64,000 nt of DNA from Rosistilla oblonga. GTDB taxonomy: Bacteria; Planctomycetota; Planctomycetia; Pirellulales; Pirellulaceae. Location of the stretch: contig NZ_CP036292.1 in NCBI RefSeq assembly GCF_007751715.1, forward strand, positions 6,765,339 to 6,829,338, given 5' to 3'. Positions 53,481 through 60,623 of the stretch are shown piece by piece (position 1 is the first letter of the stretch; every line of letters starts with the position of its first letter). The notes beneath the pieces are model-generated. The model was not told the DNA's origin. It made no database searches and saw only the letters and a program-made list of their open reading frames with translations. The position numbers and the translations under genes are program-made.

Positions 53481-53620
53481 AGGATCGGGCGGATTGGAAT
53501 CGGCTTGCATCGCTTCATTGGGTGGTTTCAGCTTTGCGAGACTTTCCCGGGCGTGGTGGCTGGCATAGGATGAAGCGACCGATTCCCCCCATGCTTTTCG
53601 AATTATCCCTATTGAGCTTG
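53481..53620. other. Spacer after the R2 array
   Basis: This leads from the last degenerate repeat to the next gene's start. An open frame begins at 53522, but a start at 53621 gives a better protein. The promoter of the next gene is presumably here. Confidence 0.3.
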
Positions 53621-54472
53621 ATGAACGACTCCACATCCAAATCCTCTTCCAGCCGCAAGTCGCCGACAAAGCTGACCGCTGGCGGTGGAGCGATCGGCAT
53701 CCTGATCGTTCTGTATGCGTTGCTGCAGCCGATCCTCAGCAAGCAACTTGGAATCGACCTGCCGAAGTTTCCGGTCAAAGTCGGAGCCGATGCGCCGATG
53801 GTCGCCGGGCCCGACAAACCGACCGAGCCATCGACTGAAGACTCCAAGTCGGCAGCTCCGAAGATCGTGGTCCAGTCACCGAGCGGCGACCGGCCGGTAG
53901 ATAAAGATTCGGCGGCGACAAACACTGCGTCGAAGCGGGACCGGCAAGATTCGGCGACTCCCAAAACCGGCAGCGGTCCGCTGTCGCAGTTCAATCGCAG
54001 CAGCAAGAGCGACGATGCCAAACTGTCGCCGACGAAATCGGCACCTGACAAAACGTCGAGTGCAAAATCGGATCCCTCTCTAAAGTACGGGATCTTAAAA
54101 TCGATCGGCCGGGATTCCTACATGTCCCCCGCCGGTTTGCGTTACACGCCGGGGAGCCAAGAAGGGCATCGGTTAAAGCACCTGGAGCGGCACACCGCCG
54201 ATCAACCGAGCCGGCCGGGGAAGCACGGTGTCTTTGATGGCGGGATGGAAAAGACGCTGTTGGTGCTGGATCAGGCTTATGAAAAAGGGACCAAGGGAGG
54301 TCATGGAACAACCAAGACCCAGGACGACGGCCGCACGATCTACACCGTCGACATGGGGAAGCGGGTCGGATACATCGGCGGCCGCGATGGCAATCGGATG
54401 CGGAAACCGATGGCTCGCCGCGTGCGGATCGTGTTGGATGGCGATCGCGTGATCACAGCTTACCCGTTGTAG
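53621..54472 (+). CDS. Membrane-anchored protein with RNase-A-like C-terminal domain (putative)
   Basis: A 283-residue protein. The ATG at 53621 (MNDSTSKSSSSRKSPTKL) gives a short cytoplasmic N-terminus, one membrane helix (residues ~18-38) and a long Ser/Lys/Asp-rich linker (~50-150). The C-terminal ~115 residues have GHRLKHLERH, GKHGVFDG, YTVDMGKRVGYIGG and a final RVRIVLDGDRVITAYPL. The spacing of His residues and the V-x-TAYP end resemble the RNase-A-like/BECR-fold domains of bacterial toxins (CdiA-CT type). This is inference; no immunity-like gene is obvious next to it. Confidence 0.6.
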   Translation: MNDSTSKSSSSRKSPTKLTAGGGAIGILIVLYALLQPILSKQLGIDLPKFPVKVGADAPMVAGPDKPTEPSTEDSKSAAPKIVVQSPSGDRPVDKDSAATNTASKRDRQDSATPKTGSGPLSQFNRSSKSDDAKLSPTKSAPDKTSSAKSDPSLKYGILKSIGRDSYMSPAGLRYTPGSQEGHRLKHLERHTADQPSRPGKHGVFDGGMEKTLLVLDQAYEKGTKGGHGTTKTQDDGRTIYTVDMGKRVGYIGGRDGNRMRKPMARRVRIVLDGDRVITAYPL

Positions 54473-54634
54473 CGACACCGCCGACGCGGCCGGATATTGT
54501 CCCCATCGATCCTGTTGTTCCCAACGTCCAAGCCGGACGAACCACCGCGGCGCAAGCCTGCCGATTTAACTCACCACACAAAATCCCAACGCCCCCCGCA
54601 CGCTTTGCGGCGACGTTTCCTGGAGACTGCATTG

Positions 54635-54949
54635 ATGACGCCCCACTATTCGATCGATTATTGTCCGCGATGCGGTGCGGGACTGCTGGGCATTCGAATC
54701 TGCGGCCTGGGAACCGACGAGCCTCACGGTTTAGTGGTCTGCGACGAATGCGAATCGATCTGGTTGGAACCGGATGTCACGACGCCGCATCAATATCCCG
54801 ATGCATCCGACGCGCGATGCCCCAAGTGCAGCGATCCTCTTTGGGGACCACAGAGCCGCTGGGCGACGCGGGAAGACCTGGTGCAACTCGGTTGGCAGGA
54901 TCGGGTCGATCCCGAATTAAACGGCGAACCGGACGATCACATCGCCTAG
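54635..54949 (+). CDS. Small zinc-ribbon protein
   Basis: A 104-residue protein. The ATG at 54635 has a GGAG site and starts MTPHYSIDYCPRCGAG. Three Cys pairs (CPRC, CDEC and CPKC, residues ~10-71) suggest two zinc ribbons. The rest is acidic (WLEPDVTTPHQYPDASDA). Its TAG stop overlaps the original TAG stop of the convergent tdk gene before the mobile elements inserted. Function is unknown. Confidence 0.75.
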   Translation: MTPHYSIDYCPRCGAGLLGIRICGLGTDEPHGLVVCDECESIWLEPDVTTPHQYPDASDARCPKCSDPLWGPQSRWATREDLVQLGWQDRVDPELNGEPDDHIA

Positions 54950-54960
54950 CGATCGGTCGG

Positions 54961-54970
54961 CGTTTCATCG
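54961..54970. repeat. Left copy of the 10-bp target duplication of the outer palindromic element
   Basis: CGTTTCATCG, identical to 56667-56676. It flanks the outer element (54971-56666). The right copy still encodes the DET end of Tdk. Confidence 0.8.
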
Positions 54971-55033
54971 CAATACCGTTCAACGAAGGAGCCTCGGACC
55001 ATCGTAAAGAATCAGCGGCGGGATGTAGTGGAC

Positions 55034-55044
55034 GAGGTTACGAG
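55034..55044. repeat. Left copy of the 11-bp target duplication of the IS
   Basis: GAGGTTACGAG, identical to 56588-56598. The copies abut the two ends of the IS exactly. Confidence 0.85.
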
Positions 55045-56587
55045 CTGCTGATTACCCACAAGTCGCCGCAAAAACAGCTCGTTTTGGCACGGTATTTGCG
55101 CTTGTAGTATTTCATTTTGCACAATGAAATCTTAAGGTGAAAGCATGCAACCGACCAGTATCGCATACGAATTTCAAGATATTCAACTTGGAGACAAACG
55201 TCTCAACGATCGAGCCGAAGCGTTGCTCGCCTCGCTGGCGGCCAACCCTTCGGCCAGTATCAACGAAGCTTGCAGTGGCTGGGACGAAACCAAAGCCGCC
55301 TACCGTCTATTCGATAACCCCAACGTCGATCCCGAAGCCATTCTCGGGGCTCACGCTGAAAAGACACTCCAACGAATCAAAGCCCAAGACACCGTTTGTA
55401 TCGCACAAGATACCACCGAACTGGACTACACCGCGCATCCGCCCGAAGGCGTCCGTAATCTCGATCGCTTAGGCCGCCGTGGACTTTACGATCATTCCCA
55501 CATCGCCTTCACTCCAGAGAAACTTTGTCTCGGGGTGGTCGGTGTTAAGTTCTACGATCGCGACAAAGAAACGCTCGGCACCAGCAAGAAGCGAGAAGGC
55601 CAACCCCTACACACCGGCGAAGGGCAACGATGGCTCGATGGTTATCGCAAGGCCTGCGAGATCGCCGGGAAATGTCCTGAAACTCAGATCGTTTCGCTGG
55701 CCGATCGCGAAGGAGACATCTACGACATTTTCGTCGAAGCCGATCAGCATGAAACACCGGCTCAGTTCGTCATTCGCTCGCAGCGAAAACGCTCGTTGCC
55801 GGAGAAAGACCCCGATGGCGGGCCTGCGGCTTATAGGAAAATGCGTGCCGAAATCGCATCCGCCCAGCCGGTCGCTTACCGCGAAGTCCAGCTTCCCCAA
55901 ACGCCCAAGCGAACCAAAGGATCAGGAAACAAACAACACCCCGGCCGTGAAGCACGCACTGCGAAGTTAGAAATTCGAGCGAAACGGATGACTCTTCGTG
56001 CGCCACACAACAAGCAGTCTTCGATGCCGCCGGTCGAGATCAGTGTCGTTTGGGTGAGCGAGATCGATGGCCCAGGCGACGGAACCGAAGTCGACTGGCT
56101 GTTACTGAGTTCTCTGCCGGTCGACACGATTGCCCAGACGCTGCGGATTGTGGATTTGTATGTGGCTCGTTGGCCAATCGAAGTATTCTTTCGAGTTTTC
56201 AAAACTGGCTGCCGGGTCGAAGAGATCCAACTCGAAGCGAGAGACCGACTGATCCGCGCGTTGATGTTTTACAAAGTGATCGCATGGCGGATCATGTTTG
56301 TGACCTTCTTAGGCCGCGAGTGTCCAGAGCTTCCCTGTGATGTCGTCTTCAGCGAAGCGGAATGGAAGTCGGTCTGGAAAGTGGTGGAAAAGACGGCTCC
56401 TCCAAAGCAAGCTCCTGAGCTGTCACAATTCATCCCAGTCCTTGCGACCCTTGGCGGCTACAATCACCGCGAAGGCGACGGTCCGCCGGGAGCCGAAGTG
56501 ATCTGGCGAGGCACGCGGCGAATGCTCGACTTCGCCCTCTGCTGGCAAGCCTTCGGACCAGACCAATGACTTGTGGGTAATCGACAG
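55045..56587 (+). mobile_element. IS4-family (Tn5/IS50-like) insertion sequence
   Basis: A 1543-bp element. The terminal inverted repeats are CTGCTGATTACCCACAAGTC on the left (55045-55064) and CTGTCGATTACCCACAAGTC read inward on the right (56568-56587); 18 of 20 positions match. They resemble the Tn5 outer end (CTG...CACAAGT). It is flanked by the 11-bp duplication GAGGTTACGAG and carries one transposase gene, whose stop codon overlaps the right inverted repeat. It looks intact and recent. Confidence 0.9.
55145..56569 (+). CDS. IS4-family (Tn5-like) transposase
   Basis: A 474-residue transposase close to Tn5 Tnp in length (476). The N-terminal DNA-binding domain reads EFQDIQLGDKRLNDRAEALL, then GWDETKAAYRLFDN. 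The DDE catalytic core has QDTTELDY (first Asp), SLADREGDIYDIF (second Asp) and a Y-R-E-K-type signature (YVARWPIEVFFRVFKTGCRVEE) with the Glu. The start is an ATG at 55145 preceded by an AAGG-type site. The frame is intact, so it may be active. Confidence 0.95.
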   Translation: MQPTSIAYEFQDIQLGDKRLNDRAEALLASLAANPSASINEACSGWDETKAAYRLFDNPNVDPEAILGAHAEKTLQRIKAQDTVCIAQDTTELDYTAHPPEGVRNLDRLGRRGLYDHSHIAFTPEKLCLGVVGVKFYDRDKETLGTSKKREGQPLHTGEGQRWLDGYRKACEIAGKCPETQIVSLADREGDIYDIFVEADQHETPAQFVIRSQRKRSLPEKDPDGGPAAYRKMRAEIASAQPVAYREVQLPQTPKRTKGSGNKQHPGREARTAKLEIRAKRMTLRAPHNKQSSMPPVEISVVWVSEIDGPGDGTEVDWLLLSSLPVDTIAQTLRIVDLYVARWPIEVFFRVFKTGCRVEEIQLEARDRLIRALMFYKVIAWRIMFVTFLGRECPELPCDVVFSEAEWKSVWKVVEKTAPPKQAPELSQFIPVLATLGGYNHREGDGPPGAEVIWRGTRRMLDFALCWQAFGPDQ

Positions 56588-56598
56588 GAGGTTACGAG
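56588..56598. repeat. Right copy of the 11-bp target duplication of the IS
   Basis: GAGGTTACGAG directly follows the right terminal repeat of the IS and pairs with 55034-55044. It is also the distal part of the left hairpin arm of the host element. Confidence 0.85.
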
Positions 56599-56663
56599 TC
56601 CCAGCGATTTGGTCTGATTCAAAAGGACTCGTAACCTCGTCCACTACACTTCGTTGAACGGTA

Positions 56664-57275
56664 TTACGTTTCATCGAATGGAAGTTCATCGGTTTGTCGC
56701 GACGCCATACCCTGTTTGAAGTGCCGCCGACAGACCGACAGATAGCGTTCGTTGCCGCCGATCTGAACTTGGTCTCCCTGTTGGATCGGCGATCCATGCT
56801 GGTCGATCCGCAAGACCATCGTCGCTTTGCGGCCGCAGTGGCAGATCGTTTTGACTTCGGTCAGCACATCGGCCCACGCCAACAACTGCATGCTGCCGTC
56901 GAACAGATTGCCTTGGAAATCGGTCCGCAGCCCGTAACACATCACCGGCACGCCCAACTGGTCGGCGACGTCGCTCAACTGTCGCACTTGTTTTGCTGTC
57001 AAAAACTGAGCTTCGTCGACAAAGACGCAGTGCAGCGGAGCGGCTTCCACTTGTGTCTGGACACAGTGGCGGAGGTTTTCGACTTGATCAAAAACGATCG
57101 CATCGGCTTCCAGCCCAATCCGTGAACTCACCTTCCCGGTGCCGAATCGCGTGTCGAGCTCGGGTGTTAAAATCAGCGTGTTCATACCCCGTTCGCGATA
57201 GTTGTAGCTGGATTGCAACAATATGGTTGACTTGCCAGCGTTCATGGCGGAGTAGTAGAAATAGAGTTTTGCCAC
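56664..57275 (-). CDS. tdk: Thymidine kinase, 3' end altered by an insertion
   Basis: A 203-residue type II thymidine kinase, which phosphorylates thymidine with ATP in pyrimidine salvage. The GTG at 57275 is chosen because the family begins [15 protein letters not shown] (P-loop). It has VDEAQFL (Walker B), [11 protein letters not shown] (lasso entry) and zinc ligands CHC...VCRRH. The frame now ends DELPFDET and a TAA supplied by the end of the outer inserted element. Before insertion it continued P-T-D-R and then TAG (54946-54948, minus strand), so only four residues were lost. It is most likely still functional. Confidence 0.93.
   Translation of the reverse strand: MAKLYFYYSAMNAGKSTILLQSSYNYRERGMNTLILTPELDTRFGTGKVSSRIGLEADAIVFDQVENLRHCVQTQVEAAPLHCVFVDEAQFLTAKQVRQLSDVADQLGVPVMCYGLRTDFQGNLFDGSMQLLAWADVLTEVKTICHCGRKATMVLRIDQHGSPIQQGDQVQIGGNERYLSVCRRHFKQGMASRQTDELPFDET
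56667..56676. repeat. Right copy of the 10-bp target duplication of the outer palindromic element
   Basis: CGTTTCATCG, identical to 54961-54970; read on the minus strand it encodes the DET end of Tdk. Confidence 0.8.
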
Positions 57276-57407
57276 GGTTTCCGATGCAAAGGATTGTCGG
57301 TGGTGCGTCTTTCCCTGCCGTAACCCAAAGCATACGATGGGCAGGGAATCCGCCCGATCGCCGGCGGGCCTCACGAATTAAATGCGGAACAAAGCTTACA
57401 CGGAACC

Positions 57408-58322
57408 ATGAATCGAAACCAGATTCTACTGTTGATCGTTATTGGACAAGGATTGGTGATTGCGCTGTTGTTTGCCATTCGCTTTAAACGCGAATCGGCG
57501 GATCCCGAGGATTCGATAGCCGTTGTCGAGGTGGCTGAACAGATGCAGCAGGCGCCCAGCAACGCCCGAGAATCGACGCTCGCCGAGGCGCTGACGATCG
57601 CTCGCGCCGGGTTAGCCGAGATGCGTGCGAATATGACCGATTACCGCGGCCGCGTGGTCAAGCGCGAGCGGATCAAGGGGCAACTGGCCAACGAATACGA
57701 AATGGAGATCAAAGTCCAGTGCCGCCGCTTAGTAGAGGAAGAGGTGGTGGCACCGATGCGAGTTTATTTGAAGTTCCTGCAGCCGCAGAGCGTTGCGGGG
57801 CGGGAGGTGATTTGGGCGGAAGACCAGAACGACGGGCGTTTGATCGCGCACGAACCGGGACTGCTAAACGTCGCTCAAGCGTCGCTGGACCCGCATGGCG
57901 AGCGGGCGATGGAGGGCAACCTGTACCCGATCACCGAGATCGGATTAGTCAACCTCGTCGTACAGCTGATCGCTCGCGGCGAAAACGATCTCGAGGAATC
58001 GCAGGTCCGCGTGACGCTTGCCGAAGGTCAGACGATTGGCGACCGGGAGTGCCAGCAGATCCGCATCGAATTGATCCAACCCCACGACGAATTGAATTTC
58101 CAATACGCCGAAATCTTCATCGATAGCGAGCGTCAGATACCGCTCCGTTATGCCGCTTACGGTTGGCCCGAGGATGCGGCGACGGGCGATCATGACGGAC
58201 CGCCGGAACTGCTCGAAGAATACACCTATTACGACATCCAGACCAACGTCGGCCTGACCGACGCCGACTTCGACCCCAACAATGAAGCCTACGATTTCCC
58301 CGCCTTTCGGATTAATCTGTAG
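57408..58322 (+). CDS. DUF1571 family protein
   Basis: A 304-residue protein with an N-terminal signal-anchor (residues ~5-22, ILLLIVIGQGLVIALLFAI). The body matches the DUF1571 pattern found in planctomycetes: MTDYRGRVVKRERIKGQL, RVYLKFLQPQSVAGREVIW, NLYPITEIGLVNLVVQLI, and QIPLRYAAYGWP, then EYTYYDIQTNVGLTDADFD. The fold is probably LolA/LppX-like with an open beta-barrel face, suggesting lipid or envelope binding; that is inference. It begins 132 nt from the divergent tdk and precedes the kinase gene by 51 nt. Confidence 0.85.
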   Translation: MNRNQILLLIVIGQGLVIALLFAIRFKRESADPEDSIAVVEVAEQMQQAPSNARESTLAEALTIARAGLAEMRANMTDYRGRVVKRERIKGQLANEYEMEIKVQCRRLVEEEVVAPMRVYLKFLQPQSVAGREVIWAEDQNDGRLIAHEPGLLNVAQASLDPHGERAMEGNLYPITEIGLVNLVVQLIARGENDLEESQVRVTLAEGQTIGDRECQQIRIELIQPHDELNFQYAEIFIDSERQIPLRYAAYGWPEDAATGDHDGPPELLEEYTYYDIQTNVGLTDADFDPNNEAYDFPAFRINL

Positions 58323-58373
58323 CCGGCGCCGGCGAGGCTTTGCCGATGGGGCCTATCAATCATCGTCTGCCGA

Positions 58374-60575
58374 GTGAACATGCAGCATTTGAATCGCACC
58401 CCCGACAATCCGCCATCGACGGAAAGCCCCGCGATGAGCCGCCAGCAGATCAATACGGCGCTGCCGATCGCTCTGTTGATCCTGGCGTTAATCGCTGGCG
58501 TGGTGATCCAAGGCAGAGTCGACGATGCGACGAAGACGGTGGTCGGCAAGCAGTTGACGACGATCCGCAACTCCAGCGTCTCGGCGGTCCGATTGTGGTT
58601 TGGGGTGCAAGAATCGTCTTGCCAACGGATCGCGGACCTGGTTCGAGCCCCGGCGATCGCATTCGAACGCCGCTCCTCTGCGCGTGCGTTATCGCCGCGG
58701 ATGCTCGAGAGCGACGCTCAGTACCAAGAACTGCGAGACCTGCTGGCCGACAACATCGATCCCCAACGCTACATCGGATGGACACTGCAATCGGCGGCGG
58801 GCGTGGTGTTGGCCGCGTGGGATGATTCGCTGGTCGGGCGCAGCGGATTCCCGCTGCCCCCCGATGCGATGAATCGTGCCATCGGCGGGCAAGCGACCGT
58901 CAGCGTTCCCTTCCGTTCTCCCGTCCCGATCGAAACGCCGCAACAAAAATTCAAAGCGGGCGATGCGGTGATGGCAGCGATCGCGCCGATCATCGACGAC
59001 AGCGGACGTTGCGGCGCGGTGTTGGCGCTGCTGATCTCCCCAGCAAAAGACTTCACCGCCGTCTTCGACGCTTCGCAAGTCGGCGACAGCGGCGAGACGT
59101 TTGCGTTTAATCGCGAGGGGATCATGATCTCGCGGTGTCGCTTCGAAGACGAGTTAAGGACTCTGGGACTGCTGCATCCAGCCCCTTCGACTTCGGCGGT
59201 CCTGAGCATTCAATTGCGAGACCCCGAGGTCGATCTACGGTCGGGAAAACGGACCCTCAAACCGCTGGACCAACAACCGTTCACACGGATGGCGTTGGAC
59301 GCGACTCGCGGTGGAACCGGCGTCGACACCGCCGGCTACAACGATTGTCGCGGGACGCGAGTGATCGGCGCCTGGAATTGGCTGCCCGAGTACGGAATGG
59401 GCGTCGCCACCGAGATTGCGATGGAAGAGGCGTACCGGCCGCTGAACGTATTGCGTTGGTCGAACCTGGGCCTACTGTCGCTGCTGATGCTGACCGCCGC
59501 CACTGTTGCCGTCAACGCGATCCGATCCCGCCGCGCCGAAAGCCAAGCCAGCAAAGAACATCGGCTGGCCCGCAAACTGGGACAATACCGACTGGAAGAA
59601 GTGCTTGGTGCCGGCGGGATGGGATCGGTCTATAAGGCGCAGCATGCGATGTTGATGCGTCCGGTGGCGATCAAAGTGCTGGACACCAAGGGGAGCGACC
59701 CGCAGCGACTGCATCGCTTCAAGCGCGAAGTCGAACTGACCAGCCAATTGCAGAATCCACACACGATCGCGGTCTTCGATTACGGGCAAACGCAAAACGG
59801 CGATTTCTATTATGTGATGGAATATCTCGACGGCGTCGACTTGAGCGAACTGGTGCGGCAGTATGGCGAACTGCCAGCATCGCGAGCGATCGCGATCCTG
59901 TTGCAGATCTGCGGATCGTTGATCGAAGCCCACGGCAAAGGTTTGATCCACCGCGACATCAAGCCGGGGAACATCATGTTGACCGAGTGTGGTGGGATCT
60001 ACGACTTCGCCAAACTGCTGGACTTTGGTTTGGTGAAAGAGTCGAGTCCCAACAGCGCCAACGTGACGCACGAGGGATCGCTGACCGGGACGCCGATGTA
60101 CATGTCGCCCGAAGCGATCCGCAACGCGAAAAGCGTCGACCCCCGCAGCGACATCTATTCGATCGGCGCGGTCGGCTATTTCCTGGTCACCGGCAAACCG
60201 CTGTTCGATGCCGCCGGAACGCTCGACGCGATCCTGAACCAAGTGCAGGAGGAACCACTGCTGCCGAGCGAGCGAGCGGGAAAACCGATCGACGCCAAGT
60301 TCGAAGCGGTGATCATGCAGTGCCTTTCCAAGAATCCAAACGATCGCCCCGATTCGGTTGACGACCTCGTCGACCTGTTGGAAGCCTGTCCCGACCAAGG
60401 GGATTGGAATCAAAACGTCGCCCAACAGTGGTGGCGCGACGTGTTCACCGGAAGCCAACGCCGATCGACAATCCTGAGCGGGAAGGATACGATCATTCCG
60501 ACCCACGGCGACAACGAAGGTCTGCTCGACGCGCGGCTGACCGGGCCGGCGCAAGAGCAACCGGCATCGCGGTGA
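58374..60575 (+). CDS. Membrane Ser/Thr protein kinase with extracytoplasmic Cache-like sensor domain
   Basis: A 733-residue protein. TM1 is near residues 29-46 and TM2 near 363-383. The region between (~50-360) looks like a periplasmic double-Cache sensor (DDSLVGRSGFPLPPDA, GDSGETFAFNREGIMISR, EYGMGVATEIAMEEAYRPL). The cytoplasmic kinase begins near 403: LGAGGMGSVYKAQH (P-loop), VAIKVLD (Lys), HRDIKPGN (catalytic loop), LDFGLVKE and MSPEAIRNA. All catalytic residues are present. The start could be 58374 or 58380. The gap to the following GTPase gene is 48 nt, so the two are probably co-transcribed. Confidence 0.92.
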   Translation: MNMQHLNRTPDNPPSTESPAMSRQQINTALPIALLILALIAGVVIQGRVDDATKTVVGKQLTTIRNSSVSAVRLWFGVQESSCQRIADLVRAPAIAFERRSSARALSPRMLESDAQYQELRDLLADNIDPQRYIGWTLQSAAGVVLAAWDDSLVGRSGFPLPPDAMNRAIGGQATVSVPFRSPVPIETPQQKFKAGDAVMAAIAPIIDDSGRCGAVLALLISPAKDFTAVFDASQVGDSGETFAFNREGIMISRCRFEDELRTLGLLHPAPSTSAVLSIQLRDPEVDLRSGKRTLKPLDQQPFTRMALDATRGGTGVDTAGYNDCRGTRVIGAWNWLPEYGMGVATEIAMEEAYRPLNVLRWSNLGLLSLLMLTAATVAVNAIRSRRAESQASKEHRLARKLGQYRLEEVLGAGGMGSVYKAQHAMLMRPVAIKVLDTKGSDPQRLHRFKREVELTSQLQNPHTIAVFDYGQTQNGDFYYVMEYLDGVDLSELVRQYGELPASRAIAILLQICGSLIEAHGKGLIHRDIKPGNIMLTECGGIYDFAKLLDFGLVKESSPNSANVTHEGSLTGTPMYMSPEAIRNAKSVDPRSDIYSIGAVGYFLVTGKPLFDAAGTLDAILNQVQEEPLLPSERAGKPIDAKFEAVIMQCLSKNPNDRPDSVDDLVDLLEACPDQGDWNQNVAQQWWRDVFTGSQRRSTILSGKDTIIPTHGDNEGLLDARLTGPAQEQPASR

Positions 60576-60623
60576 TCTGGAATCTGTCTCCCTCTCGCCC
60601 GCCCACAAAGCAGCCCGATCCCA

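Larger units (their letters stand above)
54971..56666. mobile_element. Small palindromic (MITE-like) element split by an IS4-family insertion
   Basis: Without the IS and one copy of its target duplication the element is 142 bp (54971-55044 plus 56599-56666). It has outer inverted repeats AATACCGTTCAACGAAG (54972-54988 and, inverted, 56649-56665). An inner 24-bp perfect arm pair follows: the left arm is 55024-55044 plus 56599-56601 and the right arm is 56625-56648, key sequence GTGGACGAGGTTACGAGTCC. It has no gene of its own. It is flanked by a 10-bp target duplication in the 3' end of tdk. Confidence 0.75.

Noticed and set aside
55024-56648. Taking the 21-bp inverted repeats at 55024-55044 and 56628-56648 as the IS ends
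   Set aside because: No target duplication flanks them, while the inner ends at 55045 and 56587 have Tn5-like sequence and a perfect 11-bp duplication.
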